From Denitromonas sp. (lineage in GTDB: Bacteria; Pseudomonadota; Gammaproteobacteria; Burkholderiales; Rhodocyclaceae), in assembly GCF_034676725.1 (NCBI RefSeq), contig NZ_JAUCBR010000004.1, positions 3,190,001 to 3,254,000 on the forward strand: a stretch of 64,000 nt of DNA, written 5' to 3'. Numbering within the stretch: the stretch's first letter is position 1; the number at the start of each line of letters is the position of its first letter. The notes under the pieces are model-generated. The model was given only the letters and a program-made list of their open reading frames with translations, was not told the DNA's origin and ran no database searches. The position numbers were made by a program, and so were the translations under genes. Positions 1 to 8,537 of this stretch are shown piece after piece.

Positions 1-283
1 TCGCGATCAGGCTGGGTGTTGGCGCCTGCTTGCCGTCGGCAGATACGGCGAAGATGGGTACGTAGTCGGTGCCGGCCACGCGTTGCGGTAGCCAGGGGCC
101 GTCGAGGGCGATGCTGCCGTCGGTGACCGACAGGTAGTCGTGCCGGTCAAGGTCGATGCGGCCGAGCCGCCCTGCGGTGGTGTGCAGCAAGACCTTGTTC
201 TGGCTCAGTTCGAGGCCGAGCACCAGGGCGAACAGCGCCAGCGGGATGGCCATCAGGCAGGCGGCGAGAAATTTCCTCAACAC
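1..283 (-). CDS. hypothetical membrane-anchored protein, C-terminus outside window
   Basis: An open frame starts at a GTG (281-283) with a GGAGGA ribosome-binding site just upstream (286-291) and runs off the left edge, giving about 94 residues. It begins with two or three basic residues followed by a hydrophobic stretch (about residues 5-25, LAACLMAIPLALFALVLGLE), so an N-terminal signal anchor or uncleaved signal is likely. The rest is soluble and probably periplasmic. I do not recognise the family. It points the same way as marC but is separated from it by about 90 bases. Confidence 0.55.
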   Translation of the reverse strand, partial: MLRKFLAACLMAIPLALFALVLGLELSQNKVLLHTTAGRLGRIDLDRHDYLSVTDGSIALDGPWLPQRVAGTDYVPIFAVSADGKQAPTPSLIA

Positions 284-375
284 GGTCCTCCGCGGGCCGC
301 CAGCACATGCCCCGGCCCATTTTGCGCCGCATCATGACGGATGCGTTCTTTGGAGGATAGTCGATCGGGCGGGGT

Positions 376-1008
376 TTAGCCGAGCAGGCCGGGGAACAGC
401 GTGCCCAGGCCGTCGGCCATGACTTCGACGGCGATGGCAGCGAGGATCAGGCCCATCAGGCGGGTCATGACGTTGATGCCGGTCTGGCCAAGGAAACGGC
501 CGATGCGCTCGGCGGCGGAAAACACCATGAGCGTGGCCAGGCCGACGACGACACCGTAGAGAACGAGTACGCCAAGCTCCCACCATTTCACGGTTTTTTC
601 GGCATAGATCACCATGGTCGAGATGGTGGCCGGGCCGGTGAGTAGCGGGATGGTCAGCGGTACGACGGCGATGCTCGAACCGGTGTCGGCGCGGTGGGCA
701 CCTTCATCGATGTCCTGCGGCTTGGATTCGGCGGGCTCGGCGCCGAGCATCTGGATGGCGCTCATCAGCAGCAGCAGGCCACCGCCGACCTGGAAGGAGG
801 CCAGCGAGATGCCGAAGAAGCCGATGATCTGCAGACCGAGTAGGGCGCTGAGCGAGATCACCAGAAAGGCGGAGAAGGCCGCCACCTTGGCCGTGCGGGC
901 GCGGTGCTGCTCGGAGAAGCTGCGCGTGAAGTGGATGAAGAAGGGCACCACGCCGATCGGGTTGACGATGGCGAGTAGCGTGATGAGGGGTTTGAGGAGC
1001 GACTCCAT
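376..1008 (-). CDS. MarC family integral membrane protein
   Basis: 210 residues, almost entirely hydrophobic, with six predicted membrane segments. The N-terminal half carries the family signature around AIVNPIGVVPFFIHFT (residues 13-28), and the second half has the related LLTGPATISTMVI stretch (about 120-132), consistent with the internal duplication of MarC/SNARE-associated families. I chose the ATG at 1006-1008 (MESLLKPL) over an in-frame ATG 36 codons upstream, because the extra N-terminus is basic, low-complexity and absent from the family. The transported substrate of MarC proteins is not established; the old link to multiple antibiotic resistance was withdrawn. Confidence 0.85.
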   Translation of the reverse strand: MESLLKPLITLLAIVNPIGVVPFFIHFTRSFSEQHRARTAKVAAFSAFLVISLSALLGLQIIGFFGISLASFQVGGGLLLLMSAIQMLGAEPAESKPQDIDEGAHRADTGSSIAVVPLTIPLLTGPATISTMVIYAEKTVKWWELGVLVLYGVVVGLATLMVFSAAERIGRFLGQTGINVMTRLMGLILAAIAVEVMADGLGTLFPGLLG

Positions 1009-1175
1009 GGAGGCGGATGGTGGCACTGATTGGGCGGACCGGCAAGCTGCGCGCCACAGCGACCGCTCCCGGCCAGCGAGGGCGGGCCGCAGTGACGGGC
1101 TTCGGTCGTGAGGCATGGTATATCAACTTGTGATACGTTTCTGGCCCCCAATGTTTGCCGAGAAAGTGATTTGCC

Positions 1176-2088
1176 ATGATTGTCCGAAAGCGTCGTAGTG
1201 CAGTGGCATTGTTGTTCGCGGTGCACGGCTCTGTGCTGCCGCGGATTGCGCTGCATATCTTGTGCGCCGGGCTGTTTGGTGCGCTGGTGGCGGCCGTTCG
1301 ACCGGATTCACCTGGCGACGGTGGCGCAGTACACCACCAGCCCCTTCACCTTGCTTGGCATCGCGCTTTCTATCTTTCTCGGCTTTCGAAACAACGCGGC
1401 CTATGACCGATGGTGGGAGGCGCGCAAGCAATGGGGGCAGATGATCTATGAGGTGCGCAGCCTGGCGCGAGCGAGCGCGACCTTGCTTGGGGAGGAGGAC
1501 GCGCTTCGGCGGGAGTTGATGGCTTGGGGGTCGGCCTATGCGCATGCCTTGAGAGGCGGTTTGCGGCAGCTGAACGTCAGCGATGCGCTATGCGCTGCGG
1601 TGGGCGAACGCAATGCAGCGGCCGCCCTGGCGGGGCGGAATCCCGCGGACTACTGCATGCGCGAAATGGGGCGGGTGCTCGGTCGTGCGTTTCAGGCCGG
1701 GCGGATCGATGGACAAGGGTTGCGGATTCTCGATGAACGACTGACCGGCCTGGCCGGTGTTCAGGCCGCTTCGGAGCGAATCCTGAGCACGCCGCTGCCG
1801 TATGCCTACACCCTGCTGGTTCATCGTACGGCGTATCTCTATTGCTACCTGCTGCCGTTCGGACTGGTGGGGTCGATGGGCTGGTTTACGCCCCTGTTCA
1901 CGGCGATCGTGGCTTACACTTTCTTTGGTCTCGACGCCTTGGCCGAAGAGCTTGAGCAGCCATTTGGCGAAACGCCCAACGCCCTGTCGCTCGATGCGCT
2001 GTGCCGCGTCGTCGACATTTCCATTGCCGAGGCGCTGGGCGAGCCGGCGCCTCAGCCCCTGCAGCCGGTCAATCATATTCTGTTGTAG
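1176..2088 (+). pseudogene. bestrophin-like (RFP-TM/UPF0187) chloride channel gene, frameshifted
   Basis: The N-terminus starting at ATG 1176 (MIVRKRRSAVALLFAVHGSVL) is the usual start of bacterial bestrophins and ends near codon 41. The rest (IHLATVAQYTTSPFTLLGIA, then the hallmark FLGFRNNAAYDRWWEARKQW) lies in the +1 frame and runs to 2088. Reading GTT at 1296-1298, skipping C1299 and continuing with GAC at 1300 restores one protein of about 303 residues, the normal family length. A start at 1180 in the second frame would give a cysteine-rich, non-homologous N-terminus and is not credible. It is either a real pseudogene or a one-base sequencing error. Bacterial homologues are pentameric anion or cation channels of the inner membrane. 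Confidence 0.8.
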
Positions 2089-2133
2089 CGCCCCGGTAAG
2101 TGCGCCGGGGCGGTTTGATCAAGGAGACGGTGA

Positions 2134-2583
2134 ATGAGCCCCGAACGCTATCTGGATGACTTCTCGGTGGGCGAGCGTTTTGTCTCGCCCGGTATCACGG
2201 TGACCGAGGCGGCGATCATCGACTTCGCCAGCCAGTACGACCCGCAGGCCTTCCATCTGGATGTGAACGCGGCGGCCGAGTCGCTGTATGGCGGGCTGAT
2301 TGCCAGCGGCTTCCAGACCTTGTCGCTGTCCTTCCGCCAGTTCATCCAGAGCGGGCTGCTGGCCGCGTGCAGCATGGGCTCGCCGGGGATCGACGCGCTG
2401 CGCTGGCTGGCGCCGGTGCGCCCGGGCGACACGCTGCATACCGAGGTGGAAGTGGTCGAGGTGCTGCCCTCGCGCTCAAAACCCGACCGCGGCATCCTCA
2501 AGCTCAAGTACATGGCGGTGAATCAGCACGGCGACACGGTGCTGAGCTACCTGGTGAATCACTTCGTCAAGCGACGCACCTAA
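2134..2583 (+). CDS. MaoC-like (R)-hydratase family protein
   Basis: 149 residues with a strong ribosome-binding site (AAGGAG at about 2121). The fold is a single hot-dog domain: the N-terminal YLDDFSVGERFVSPGITVTE is typical of MaoC-like dehydratases, and the hydratase-type helix and Asp/His region appears at DFASQYDPQAFHLD (about 30-43), with D36 and H41 as candidate catalytic dyad. Family members hydrate trans-2-enoyl-CoA to (R)-3-hydroxyacyl-CoA or act in related acyl-CoA steps. The substrate cannot be read from the sequence. It stands alone between the channel gene and the convergent 2949-2590 gene. Confidence 0.85.
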   Translation: MSPERYLDDFSVGERFVSPGITVTEAAIIDFASQYDPQAFHLDVNAAAESLYGGLIASGFQTLSLSFRQFIQSGLLAACSMGSPGIDALRWLAPVRPGDTLHTEVEVVEVLPSRSKPDRGILKLKYMAVNQHGDTVLSYLVNHFVKRRT

Positions 2584-2589
2584 ACCCGA

Positions 2590-2949
2590 TCAGGCGGTCA
2601 TCAGGACGACGGCCAGCCCGAGCAGCGCGGCGATGGCCAGGATGAGCGCCCACTGGGTGTTGCGCTTCTGGCGGTCGAGCGTGGCGACGAGGCGTTCGTT
2701 CTGCTCGGCGAGCTGGGCGATGAGTTCGGCGCGTTGCTCGGCTTCCTCCGTGAAGTCGGCCATGCGCCGCTCGAGCGCGGCGAGCCGGGCCTCCGGGTCG
2801 TCGATGATCGTGTCCGGGGCGGCTTGCGCCTCGTCGCGGGCCTTGGTGCGACTCCACAGTTCGCGCGCGCCACGGGCGATGCCGGGTGCGGCGGCGATGA
2901 CCTCGGACCAGGGAATGAGTTTGGCGGCGGCGAGCCAGGGGATGGGCAT
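2590..2949 (-). CDS. hypothetical coiled-coil protein with C-terminal membrane anchor
   Basis: 119 residues. Residues 1-45 are amphipathic (WLAAAKLIPWSEVIAAAPGI); residues 50-95 are a heptad-rich coiled coil (RLAALERRMADFTEEAEQRA and following); residues 98-117 are a hydrophobic segment (WALILAIAALLGLAVVLMTA). This predicts a small tail-anchored inner-membrane protein with a cytoplasmic coiled coil. It follows valS by 85 bases on the same strand and may be the last gene of the pepA-holC-valS group. No function can be assigned. Confidence 0.7.
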   Translation of the reverse strand: MPIPWLAAAKLIPWSEVIAAAPGIARGARELWSRTKARDEAQAAPDTIIDDPEARLAALERRMADFTEEAEQRAELIAQLAEQNERLVATLDRQKRNTQWALILAIAALLGLAVVLMTA

Positions 2950-3034
2950 GGGGCGGTGCTCGGTGAGTCAGACGCCTGTCTGACCGCGAAATGCCCCCCC
3001 GGTTCCGGCGTGGCGCCGGCACCGGGGGTGAGAC

Positions 3035-5995
3035 TCAGGCGGCCGGCAGCTTGTCGAGCTGCGGCTTGAGCTTGGCGACGGTGTCACGGAAGCCGGCCAG
3101 GCGGGCGCGCTCCTGATCGACCACGGCGGCCGGGGCGCGCGCGACAAAGCTCTCGTTGGCGAGCTTGCCTTCGGCCTTGGCAATCTCGCCTTCGAGGCGG
3201 GTGATCTCCTTGGTGAGGCGCTCGCGCTCGGCGGCGATGTCGATCTCGACCTTGAGCATCAGCTTGAAGTCGCCGGCGACGGCAACCGGGGCCAGTTCGT
3301 CGGCGCCGATGTCCTCGACCACGCTCACCTCCGACAGCTTGGCCAGCCCGGCCAGGTAGGGCGCGTAGGCGGTCAGGGTGTCGGTGTTGCCGGCGGCGAT
3401 CAGCGGCAGGCGCTGGGCGGGGGAGATGTTCATCTCGCCACGCAGGTTGCGGCAGGCGTAGATCATGCCCTTGAGTTCGGCCACTTTCGCTTCGGCGGCT
3501 TCGTCGATGCGGCCCAGGTCGGCCTGCGGGTAGCGGGCGAGCATCAGCGACTCGGTGTCCTTGCGCTTGGCCATCGGCGCCACGGTCTGCCACAGCTCTT
3601 CGGTAATGAAGGGCATGACCGGGTGCGCCAGGCGCAGCACGGTCTCGAGCACGCGCAGCAGGGTGCGGCGGGTGGCGCGTTGCTGGGCTTCCGTGCCGCC
3701 CTGGATCTGCACCTTGGCCAGCTCCAGATACCAGTCGCAGTACTCGTCCCAGACGAATTCGTAGATGGCCTTGGAGAGCAGGTCGAAGCGGTAGTCGGCA
3801 AAGTGCTGCGCAATCTCGGCTTCGGTGCGCTGCAGCCTGGAGACGATCCAGCGGTCGGCGAAGGAGAAGTCGAGCTGGCTGACGTCGCAGGCCACATCCG
3901 TGCCCAGGCCGCAGTCCTGGTCCTGGGTGTTCATCAGCACGAAGCGGGTGGCGTTCCACAGCTTGTTGCAGAAGTTGCGGTAGCCCTCGCAGCGGGCGAG
4001 GTCGAACTTGATGTCGCGGCCCGGGCTGGCCAGTGAGGCGAAGGTGAAGCGCAGGGCGTCGGTGCCGAAGGCGGGGATGCCCTCGGGGAATTCCTTGCGG
4101 GTCTTCTTCTCGATGCTGGCGGCCTGCTTCGGGTTCATCAGGCCGAAGGTGCGTTTTTCGACCAGCTTGTCGAGCGCGATGCCGTCGATCAGGTCGATCG
4201 GGTCAAGCACATTGCCCTTCGACTTGCTCATCTTCTGGCCTTCCGCGTCGCGGATCAGGCCGTGCACATACACATGCTTGAAGGGGATCTTGCCGGTGAT
4301 CTGCTGGGTCATCATCACCATGCGGGCGACCCAGAAGAAGATGATGTCGAAGCCGGTGACCAGCACCGTCGAGGGCAGGTAGAGGTCGAGCGCGTCGTTG
4401 GACTTTTCCGGCCACTCGGCGGTCCAGTCCAGCGTGGAGAACGGCCACAGGGCGGAGGAGTACCAGGTGTCGAGCACGTCCTCGTCGCGGCGCAGGCCCT
4501 GGTCGCGCAGCTTGGCGATGAGGGCGCGGATCTCGGCGGCTTCATCGGTCTGGTGCTGCTGCTCGGCGCTGCGGGCGCGGTCTTCGAACCCGGCAATGGT
4601 GGCGTCGAGCTGGGCGAGCGCGTCGGCTTCGTTGCGCGCGACGTACACGTTTTCGAGCGCGTCGTACCAGGCCGGAATCTGGTGGCCCCACCACAGCTGG
4701 CGCGAGATGCACCAGTCCTGGATGTTGTTGAGCCACTGGTTGTAGGTGTTGACCCAGTTCTCGGGGTAGAAGGTGATCTCGCCCGAGGCGACGCAGTCGA
4801 GCGCCTTCTGGGTGATGCTCTTGCCGTCCTTGCCCGGCTTGCTCATGGCGACGAACCACTGGTCGGTGAGCATGGGCTCGATAACCACGTTGGTGCGGTC
4901 GCCGCGCGGCACCTTGAGCTTGTGCGCCTCGACCTCGACCAGCACGCCGGCCGCTTCGAGGTCGGCCACCACGGCGGCGCGGGCGTCGAAGCGGTCCAGC
5001 CCGGCCACATTGGCGGGCAGGGCGACCGTGCTCTTGGCCTGGCCCTTGGTGTCGAAGACCTCGGCGCGGGCCGGCACGGTGCCGTCCAGGTTGAGGATGA
5101 CGATCATGTCCAGGCCGTGGCGCTGGCCGACGGCGTAGTCGTTGAAGTCGTGCGCCGGCGTGACCTTGACGCAGCCGGTGCCGAACTCGCGGTCGACATA
5201 GTCGTCGGCGATGATCGGGATGTCGCGCTCGGTCAGCGGCAGGCGCACGGTCTTGCCGATGAGGTGGGTGTAGCGCTCGTCTTCGGGGTGCACCATCACG
5301 GCGACGTCGCCGAGCATGGTCTCGGGCCGGGTGGTGGCCACGGTGAGGCCGGCCAGCTCGCCGATCGGGCCGTCGGTGAAGGGGTAGCGGATGTGCCACA
5401 GCTTGCCGTCTTCTTCTTCCTGCACCACTTCGAGGTCGGACACTGCGGTGCCGAGCTTCGGGTCCCAGTTGACCAGGCGCTTGCCGCGGTAGATGAGGCC
5501 TTCGTTGAACAGGCGCACAAAGGTTTCGGTGACGGTAGCCGACAGGCCCTCGTCCATGGTGAAGCGCTCGCGCTTCCAGTCGGGGCTGGTGCCGAGGCGA
5601 CGCATCTGGCCGGTGATGGTGCCGCCGGAGTATTCCTTCCACTCCCACACCTTCTCGAGGAATTTCTCGCGGCCGAGGTCGTGGCGGCTGACGCCCTGCG
5701 CGTCGAGCTGGCGTTCGACGACGATCTGGGTGGCGATGCCGGCGTGGTCGGTGCCCGGCTGCCACAGCGTGTTGTCGCCGCGCATGCGGTGGTAGCGGGT
5801 GAGCGCATCCATGATGGTCTGGTTGAAACCATGACCCATGTGCAGCGTGCCGGTGACGTTCGGCGGCGGCAGCAGGATGCAGAAGGCGTTGGTGTTGGTG
5901 GTGTCGAGGCCGGCGTCGAAATAGCCGCGCGACTCCCAGTCGGGGTACCAGCGGCGTTCGATCTCCGCCGGCTCAAAACTCTTGGCCAGTTCCAT
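3035..5995 (-). CDS. valS: valyl-tRNA synthetase
   Basis: 986 residues, within the normal range. It is a class I synthetase that charges tRNA-Val in the cytoplasm. The HIGH motif appears as PPPNVTGTLHMGHG (about 42-55) and the KMSKS loop as GQKMSKSKGN (about 584-593). The editing domain lies between them, with TTRPETMLGDVAV as its threonine-rich loop. The C-terminal 65 residues (EIDIAAERERLTKEITRLEG onward) form the arginine- and lysine-rich coiled coil that binds the tRNA. I took the ATG at 5993-5995 (MELAKSFEPAEIERRWY); an ATG seven codons upstream is possible but adds non-family residues. It lies downstream of holC and the 140-aa gene on one strand. Confidence 0.98.
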   Translation of the reverse strand: MELAKSFEPAEIERRWYPDWESRGYFDAGLDTTNTNAFCILLPPPNVTGTLHMGHGFNQTIMDALTRYHRMRGDNTLWQPGTDHAGIATQIVVERQLDAQGVSRHDLGREKFLEKVWEWKEYSGGTITGQMRRLGTSPDWKRERFTMDEGLSATVTETFVRLFNEGLIYRGKRLVNWDPKLGTAVSDLEVVQEEEDGKLWHIRYPFTDGPIGELAGLTVATTRPETMLGDVAVMVHPEDERYTHLIGKTVRLPLTERDIPIIADDYVDREFGTGCVKVTPAHDFNDYAVGQRHGLDMIVILNLDGTVPARAEVFDTKGQAKSTVALPANVAGLDRFDARAAVVADLEAAGVLVEVEAHKLKVPRGDRTNVVIEPMLTDQWFVAMSKPGKDGKSITQKALDCVASGEITFYPENWVNTYNQWLNNIQDWCISRQLWWGHQIPAWYDALENVYVARNEADALAQLDATIAGFEDRARSAEQQHQTDEAAEIRALIAKLRDQGLRRDEDVLDTWYSSALWPFSTLDWTAEWPEKSNDALDLYLPSTVLVTGFDIIFFWVARMVMMTQQITGKIPFKHVYVHGLIRDAEGQKMSKSKGNVLDPIDLIDGIALDKLVEKRTFGLMNPKQAASIEKKTRKEFPEGIPAFGTDALRFTFASLASPGRDIKFDLARCEGYRNFCNKLWNATRFVLMNTQDQDCGLGTDVACDVSQLDFSFADRWIVSRLQRTEAEIAQHFADYRFDLLSKAIYEFVWDEYCDWYLELAKVQIQGGTEAQQRATRRTLLRVLETVLRLAHPVMPFITEELWQTVAPMAKRKDTESLMLARYPQADLGRIDEAAEAKVAELKGMIYACRNLRGEMNISPAQRLPLIAAGNTDTLTAYAPYLAGLAKLSEVSVVEDIGADELAPVAVAGDFKLMLKVEIDIAAERERLTKEITRLEGEIAKAEGKLANESFVARAPAAVVDQERARLAGFRDTVAKLKPQLDKLPAA

Positions 5996-6082
5996 GGTGT
6001 TCCGTATGCGTGGCAATTGGGGCGAATCCGCGATTATAGCGGATGCGTGCCGTGCTGGCCGGTGCGGCCGCGGCCGCTGCGA

Positions 6083-6505
6083 TCAGCGATTGCGCGGATC
6101 GTTGGCGTCGAGCAGGTGGGAGATTTCCTGCGAGATGTCGGCCAGCAAGGTGGCGCGGGCGCGGGCGTGGATCTGCTGCAGGATGCGGTTGCGGGCCTGT
6201 TCGAGCTCTTCGGCCAGCACCTGGGGAAGCTCCTGGTGCAGCCACTCGTCGATGCGCCGGTTGAGCGTGGCGTCGAGGTCGATGAGTTGTTCGACAAAAC
6301 CGGCGGCGGGGGCCGGGGCGGGGGCTTCCTTGATGGCGCCGGTCAGCACCGGAATGCCGTCGTCGATTGCCTCGGTGAGCACCGGGATGTCGGTGTCCGG
6401 GCCGGGCGCACGGTGGCGCTTGAGCAGCGCGTCGGCCTTGTCGAGCAGGCGGTCGGCCGCTTCGGTCTCGGGCAGGATGATGAACGGATCGGTGGGCTCG
6501 GCCAT
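6083..6505 (-). CDS. hypothetical protein, DUF2486-like, between holC and valS
   Basis: 140 residues, acidic and helical, with no membrane segment. It has repeated short IPVLTEAI/IPVLTGAI motifs (about 40-58), the kind of repeated IPxLT motif I associate with betaproteobacterial DUF2486 proteins. The C-terminal half is a long amphipathic helix (FVEQLIDLDATLNRRIDEWL onward). The start ATG lies one base after the holC stop, so translation is probably coupled. The role is unknown; the family assignment is from memory of the motif and not verified. Confidence 0.7.
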   Translation of the reverse strand: MAEPTDPFIILPETEAADRLLDKADALLKRHRAPGPDTDIPVLTEAIDDGIPVLTGAIKEAPAPAPAAGFVEQLIDLDATLNRRIDEWLHQELPQVLAEELEQARNRILQQIHARARATLLADISQEISHLLDANDPRNR

Positions 6506-6506
6506 G

Positions 6507-6935
6507 TCAGCTCGACGCCGTGTTGTGGGCGGTGGGGGCGAGCCCGGCGCCGGCGTAGTGGCGCCAGCGGTTGCGGGCGGGCACCTTGTGGGCTTCGTCG
6601 GTGCCGACGACCTCGACCACCATCTTGAAGCGCTCGTAGCCAGGGGGGACGTCGGCCGCCAGGTTGATCAGCACGTCGTCGTGCGGCCAGCCGCCCGCCG
6701 GTGGAGTGTCGCCGAGGGTGATCGGGGTGTCGGCGGCCAGCGGCGAGGTGAAGCGGGTGTGCGGCAGGAAATCCATCGGCGGACGGGTCCACAGCAGCTG
6801 GTCGAGCTGGCGCGCGATGGCCTCGTCGGGCAGCAGCACCGCCACCTTGCGGCCCGAGCGGAAGGCGCGGACGGCGAGGTGGCAGGCGACGCCGAGGAGG
6901 TCCTCGGCGTTGTGGTAGAAGTGGATGTCCGTCAC
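6507..6935 (-). CDS. holC: DNA polymerase III chi subunit
   Basis: 142 residues starting at a GTG (6933-6935). The N-terminus MTDIHFYHNAEDLL and the central VLLPDEAIARQLDQLLWT, followed by FLPHTRF, match HolC, which bridges the clamp-loader psi subunit to single-stranded DNA-binding protein at the replication fork. The last 20 residues are variable. It lies seven bases after the pepA stop and abuts the next gene, the pepA-holC-valS order common in proteobacteria. Confidence 0.93.
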   Translation of the reverse strand: MTDIHFYHNAEDLLGVACHLAVRAFRSGRKVAVLLPDEAIARQLDQLLWTRPPMDFLPHTRFTSPLAADTPITLGDTPPAGGWPHDDVLINLAADVPPGYERFKMVVEVVGTDEAHKVPARNRWRHYAGAGLAPTAHNTASS

Positions 6936-6942
6936 GCCGCGC

Positions 6943-8433
6943 TCAGTTCAGCCCGGCCCGGGCGATCAGGAACTCGGTCAGCAGTGGCACCGGGCGGCCG
7001 GTGGCGCCCTTGGCTTCGCCCGAGATCCAGGCCGTGCCGGCGATGTCCAGGTGCGCCCAGGTGTAGGCCTTGGTAAAGCGCGCCAGGAAGGCCGCGGCGG
7101 TGATGGTGCCGCCGTAGCGCCCGCCGATGTTGGCCATGTCGGCGAAGTTGCTCTTGAGCAGTTCCTGGTAGTCGTCCCACAGCGGCAGTTGCCAGACGCG
7201 GTCGCCGCTGCGCTGGCCGATGTCGGTCAGTTCGCGGGCCAGCGCGTCATCGGTGCTGAGCAGACCGCTGGGGATCTTGCCCAGGGCCACCACGCAGGCG
7301 CCGGTGAGGGTGGCGATGTCGATCACGCAGGCCGGCTTGAAGCGCTCGGCGTAGGTGAGCGCGTCGCACAGGATGAGGCGGCCCTCGGCGTCGGTGTTGA
7401 GGATCTCGATGGTCTGGCCGGACATGGAGGTGACCACGTCGCCCGGCCGCGTGGCGTTGCCGCCGGGCATGTTCTCGGTGCTCGGGACGATGCCGACGAC
7501 GTTGATCGGCAGATCGAGCAGCGCAGCCGCCTTGAGTGTGCCAAAGACGCTGGCCGCGCCGCACATGTCGTACTTCATTTCGTCCATTTCGGCGGCCGGC
7601 TTGAGCGAGATGCCGCCGGTGTCGAAGGTGATGCCCTTGCCGACCAGCACGATCGGCGCATCGCCGGCCTTGCCGCCGTGGTGCTCCATGACGATGAACT
7701 TGGGCGGCTGCTCGGCGCCCTGGGCCACGGCGAGCAGGGCGCCCATGCCCAGCTTGCTCATCTGGGCCTTGTCGAGCACCGTCACCTTGAGCTTGTGTTC
7801 CTTGCCGAGTGCCTTGGCGGTGTCGGCCAGATAGCTCGGCGAGCAGACATTGGGCGGCAGGTTGCCCAGATCGCGCGCCAGCGCCATGCCTTCGGCGGTG
7901 GCCAGGCCTTGCGCCACCGCAGCGGTAAGGGCCTTGCTGCTCTTGCCGGGAATCAGGAGCTGGATTTTCTTGATGCCGCGCTTGGGGCTGTCGTCGGCCT
8001 TTCGGGGCGCATCGAAGCGGTAGGCTGCGGCCGCGATGACGCGGGCCGCGGTACGCAGGCGCCAGGCCAGGTCGCGATCGGGCACCTCGACCTCGGTCAG
8101 GCACACGCTGGCATCCTTGCCACGCAGACCGGCCAGCGCCTTGCCGGCGGCGGCGAGGGCGTCGCGGTAGGCCTTGTCGTTGAGTTCGTCCGGCTTGCCG
8201 AGGCTGACCACCAGCACCCGCTCGGCGTCGACGCCGGGCAACAGGGGAAGGGCCAGCGTGGCACCGGCCTTGTCATCGAGATCGCCGCGCTTGAGCAGGG
8301 CGCCGAGGGCGCCGCCGCTGGCTTGATCCACCGCCTCGGCCGACGGCGTCAGGCGCGCGTCGGTGTAGGCGCCAATGACGATGCAGGCGCGTTTGAGTTT
8401 TTCAGGGGATCCGGTCTTTATGGTAAATTCCAC
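6943..8433 (-). CDS. pepA: leucyl aminopeptidase (cytosol aminopeptidase, M17)
   Basis: 496 residues, GTG start (8431-8433) with an AAAGGAAT ribosome-binding site. The C-terminal catalytic domain shows the M17 signature NTDAEGRL (about 343-350) and the metal and active-site segments VGKGITFDTGGISLKPA (about 255-271) and MKYDMCGAASV. It is a two-zinc exopeptidase removing N-terminal residues from peptides; in some bacteria PepA also acts as a DNA-binding architectural protein in Xer recombination. It is divergent from lptF, the classic arrangement, with a 104-base shared promoter region. Confidence 0.97.
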   Translation of the reverse strand: MEFTIKTGSPEKLKRACIVIGAYTDARLTPSAEAVDQASGGALGALLKRGDLDDKAGATLALPLLPGVDAERVLVVSLGKPDELNDKAYRDALAAAGKALAGLRGKDASVCLTEVEVPDRDLAWRLRTAARVIAAAAYRFDAPRKADDSPKRGIKKIQLLIPGKSSKALTAAVAQGLATAEGMALARDLGNLPPNVCSPSYLADTAKALGKEHKLKVTVLDKAQMSKLGMGALLAVAQGAEQPPKFIVMEHHGGKAGDAPIVLVGKGITFDTGGISLKPAAEMDEMKYDMCGAASVFGTLKAAALLDLPINVVGIVPSTENMPGGNATRPGDVVTSMSGQTIEILNTDAEGRLILCDALTYAERFKPACVIDIATLTGACVVALGKIPSGLLSTDDALARELTDIGQRSGDRVWQLPLWDDYQELLKSNFADMANIGGRYGGTITAAAFLARFTKAYTWAHLDIAGTAWISGEAKGATGRPVPLLTEFLIARAGLN

Positions 8434-8537
8434 GGGCTATTCCTTTAAGACGACGTCTCGGTCAGGGTGGCAACGATTATGGCCTCTCCGCAATACGCCG
8501 TCAAAATGCCCCCGTTCATCCAACCGTCATTAGCGCG

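Noticed and set aside
4262..6628. 788-codon open frame on the plus strand
   Set aside because: It lies entirely antisense to valS and its neighbour; long antisense frames are expected at this GC content, and the translation is valine/glycine/histidine-rich without any family motif.
6925..8448. 507-codon plus-strand frame over pepA
   Set aside because: Mirror frame of pepA; low-complexity G/V/H composition.
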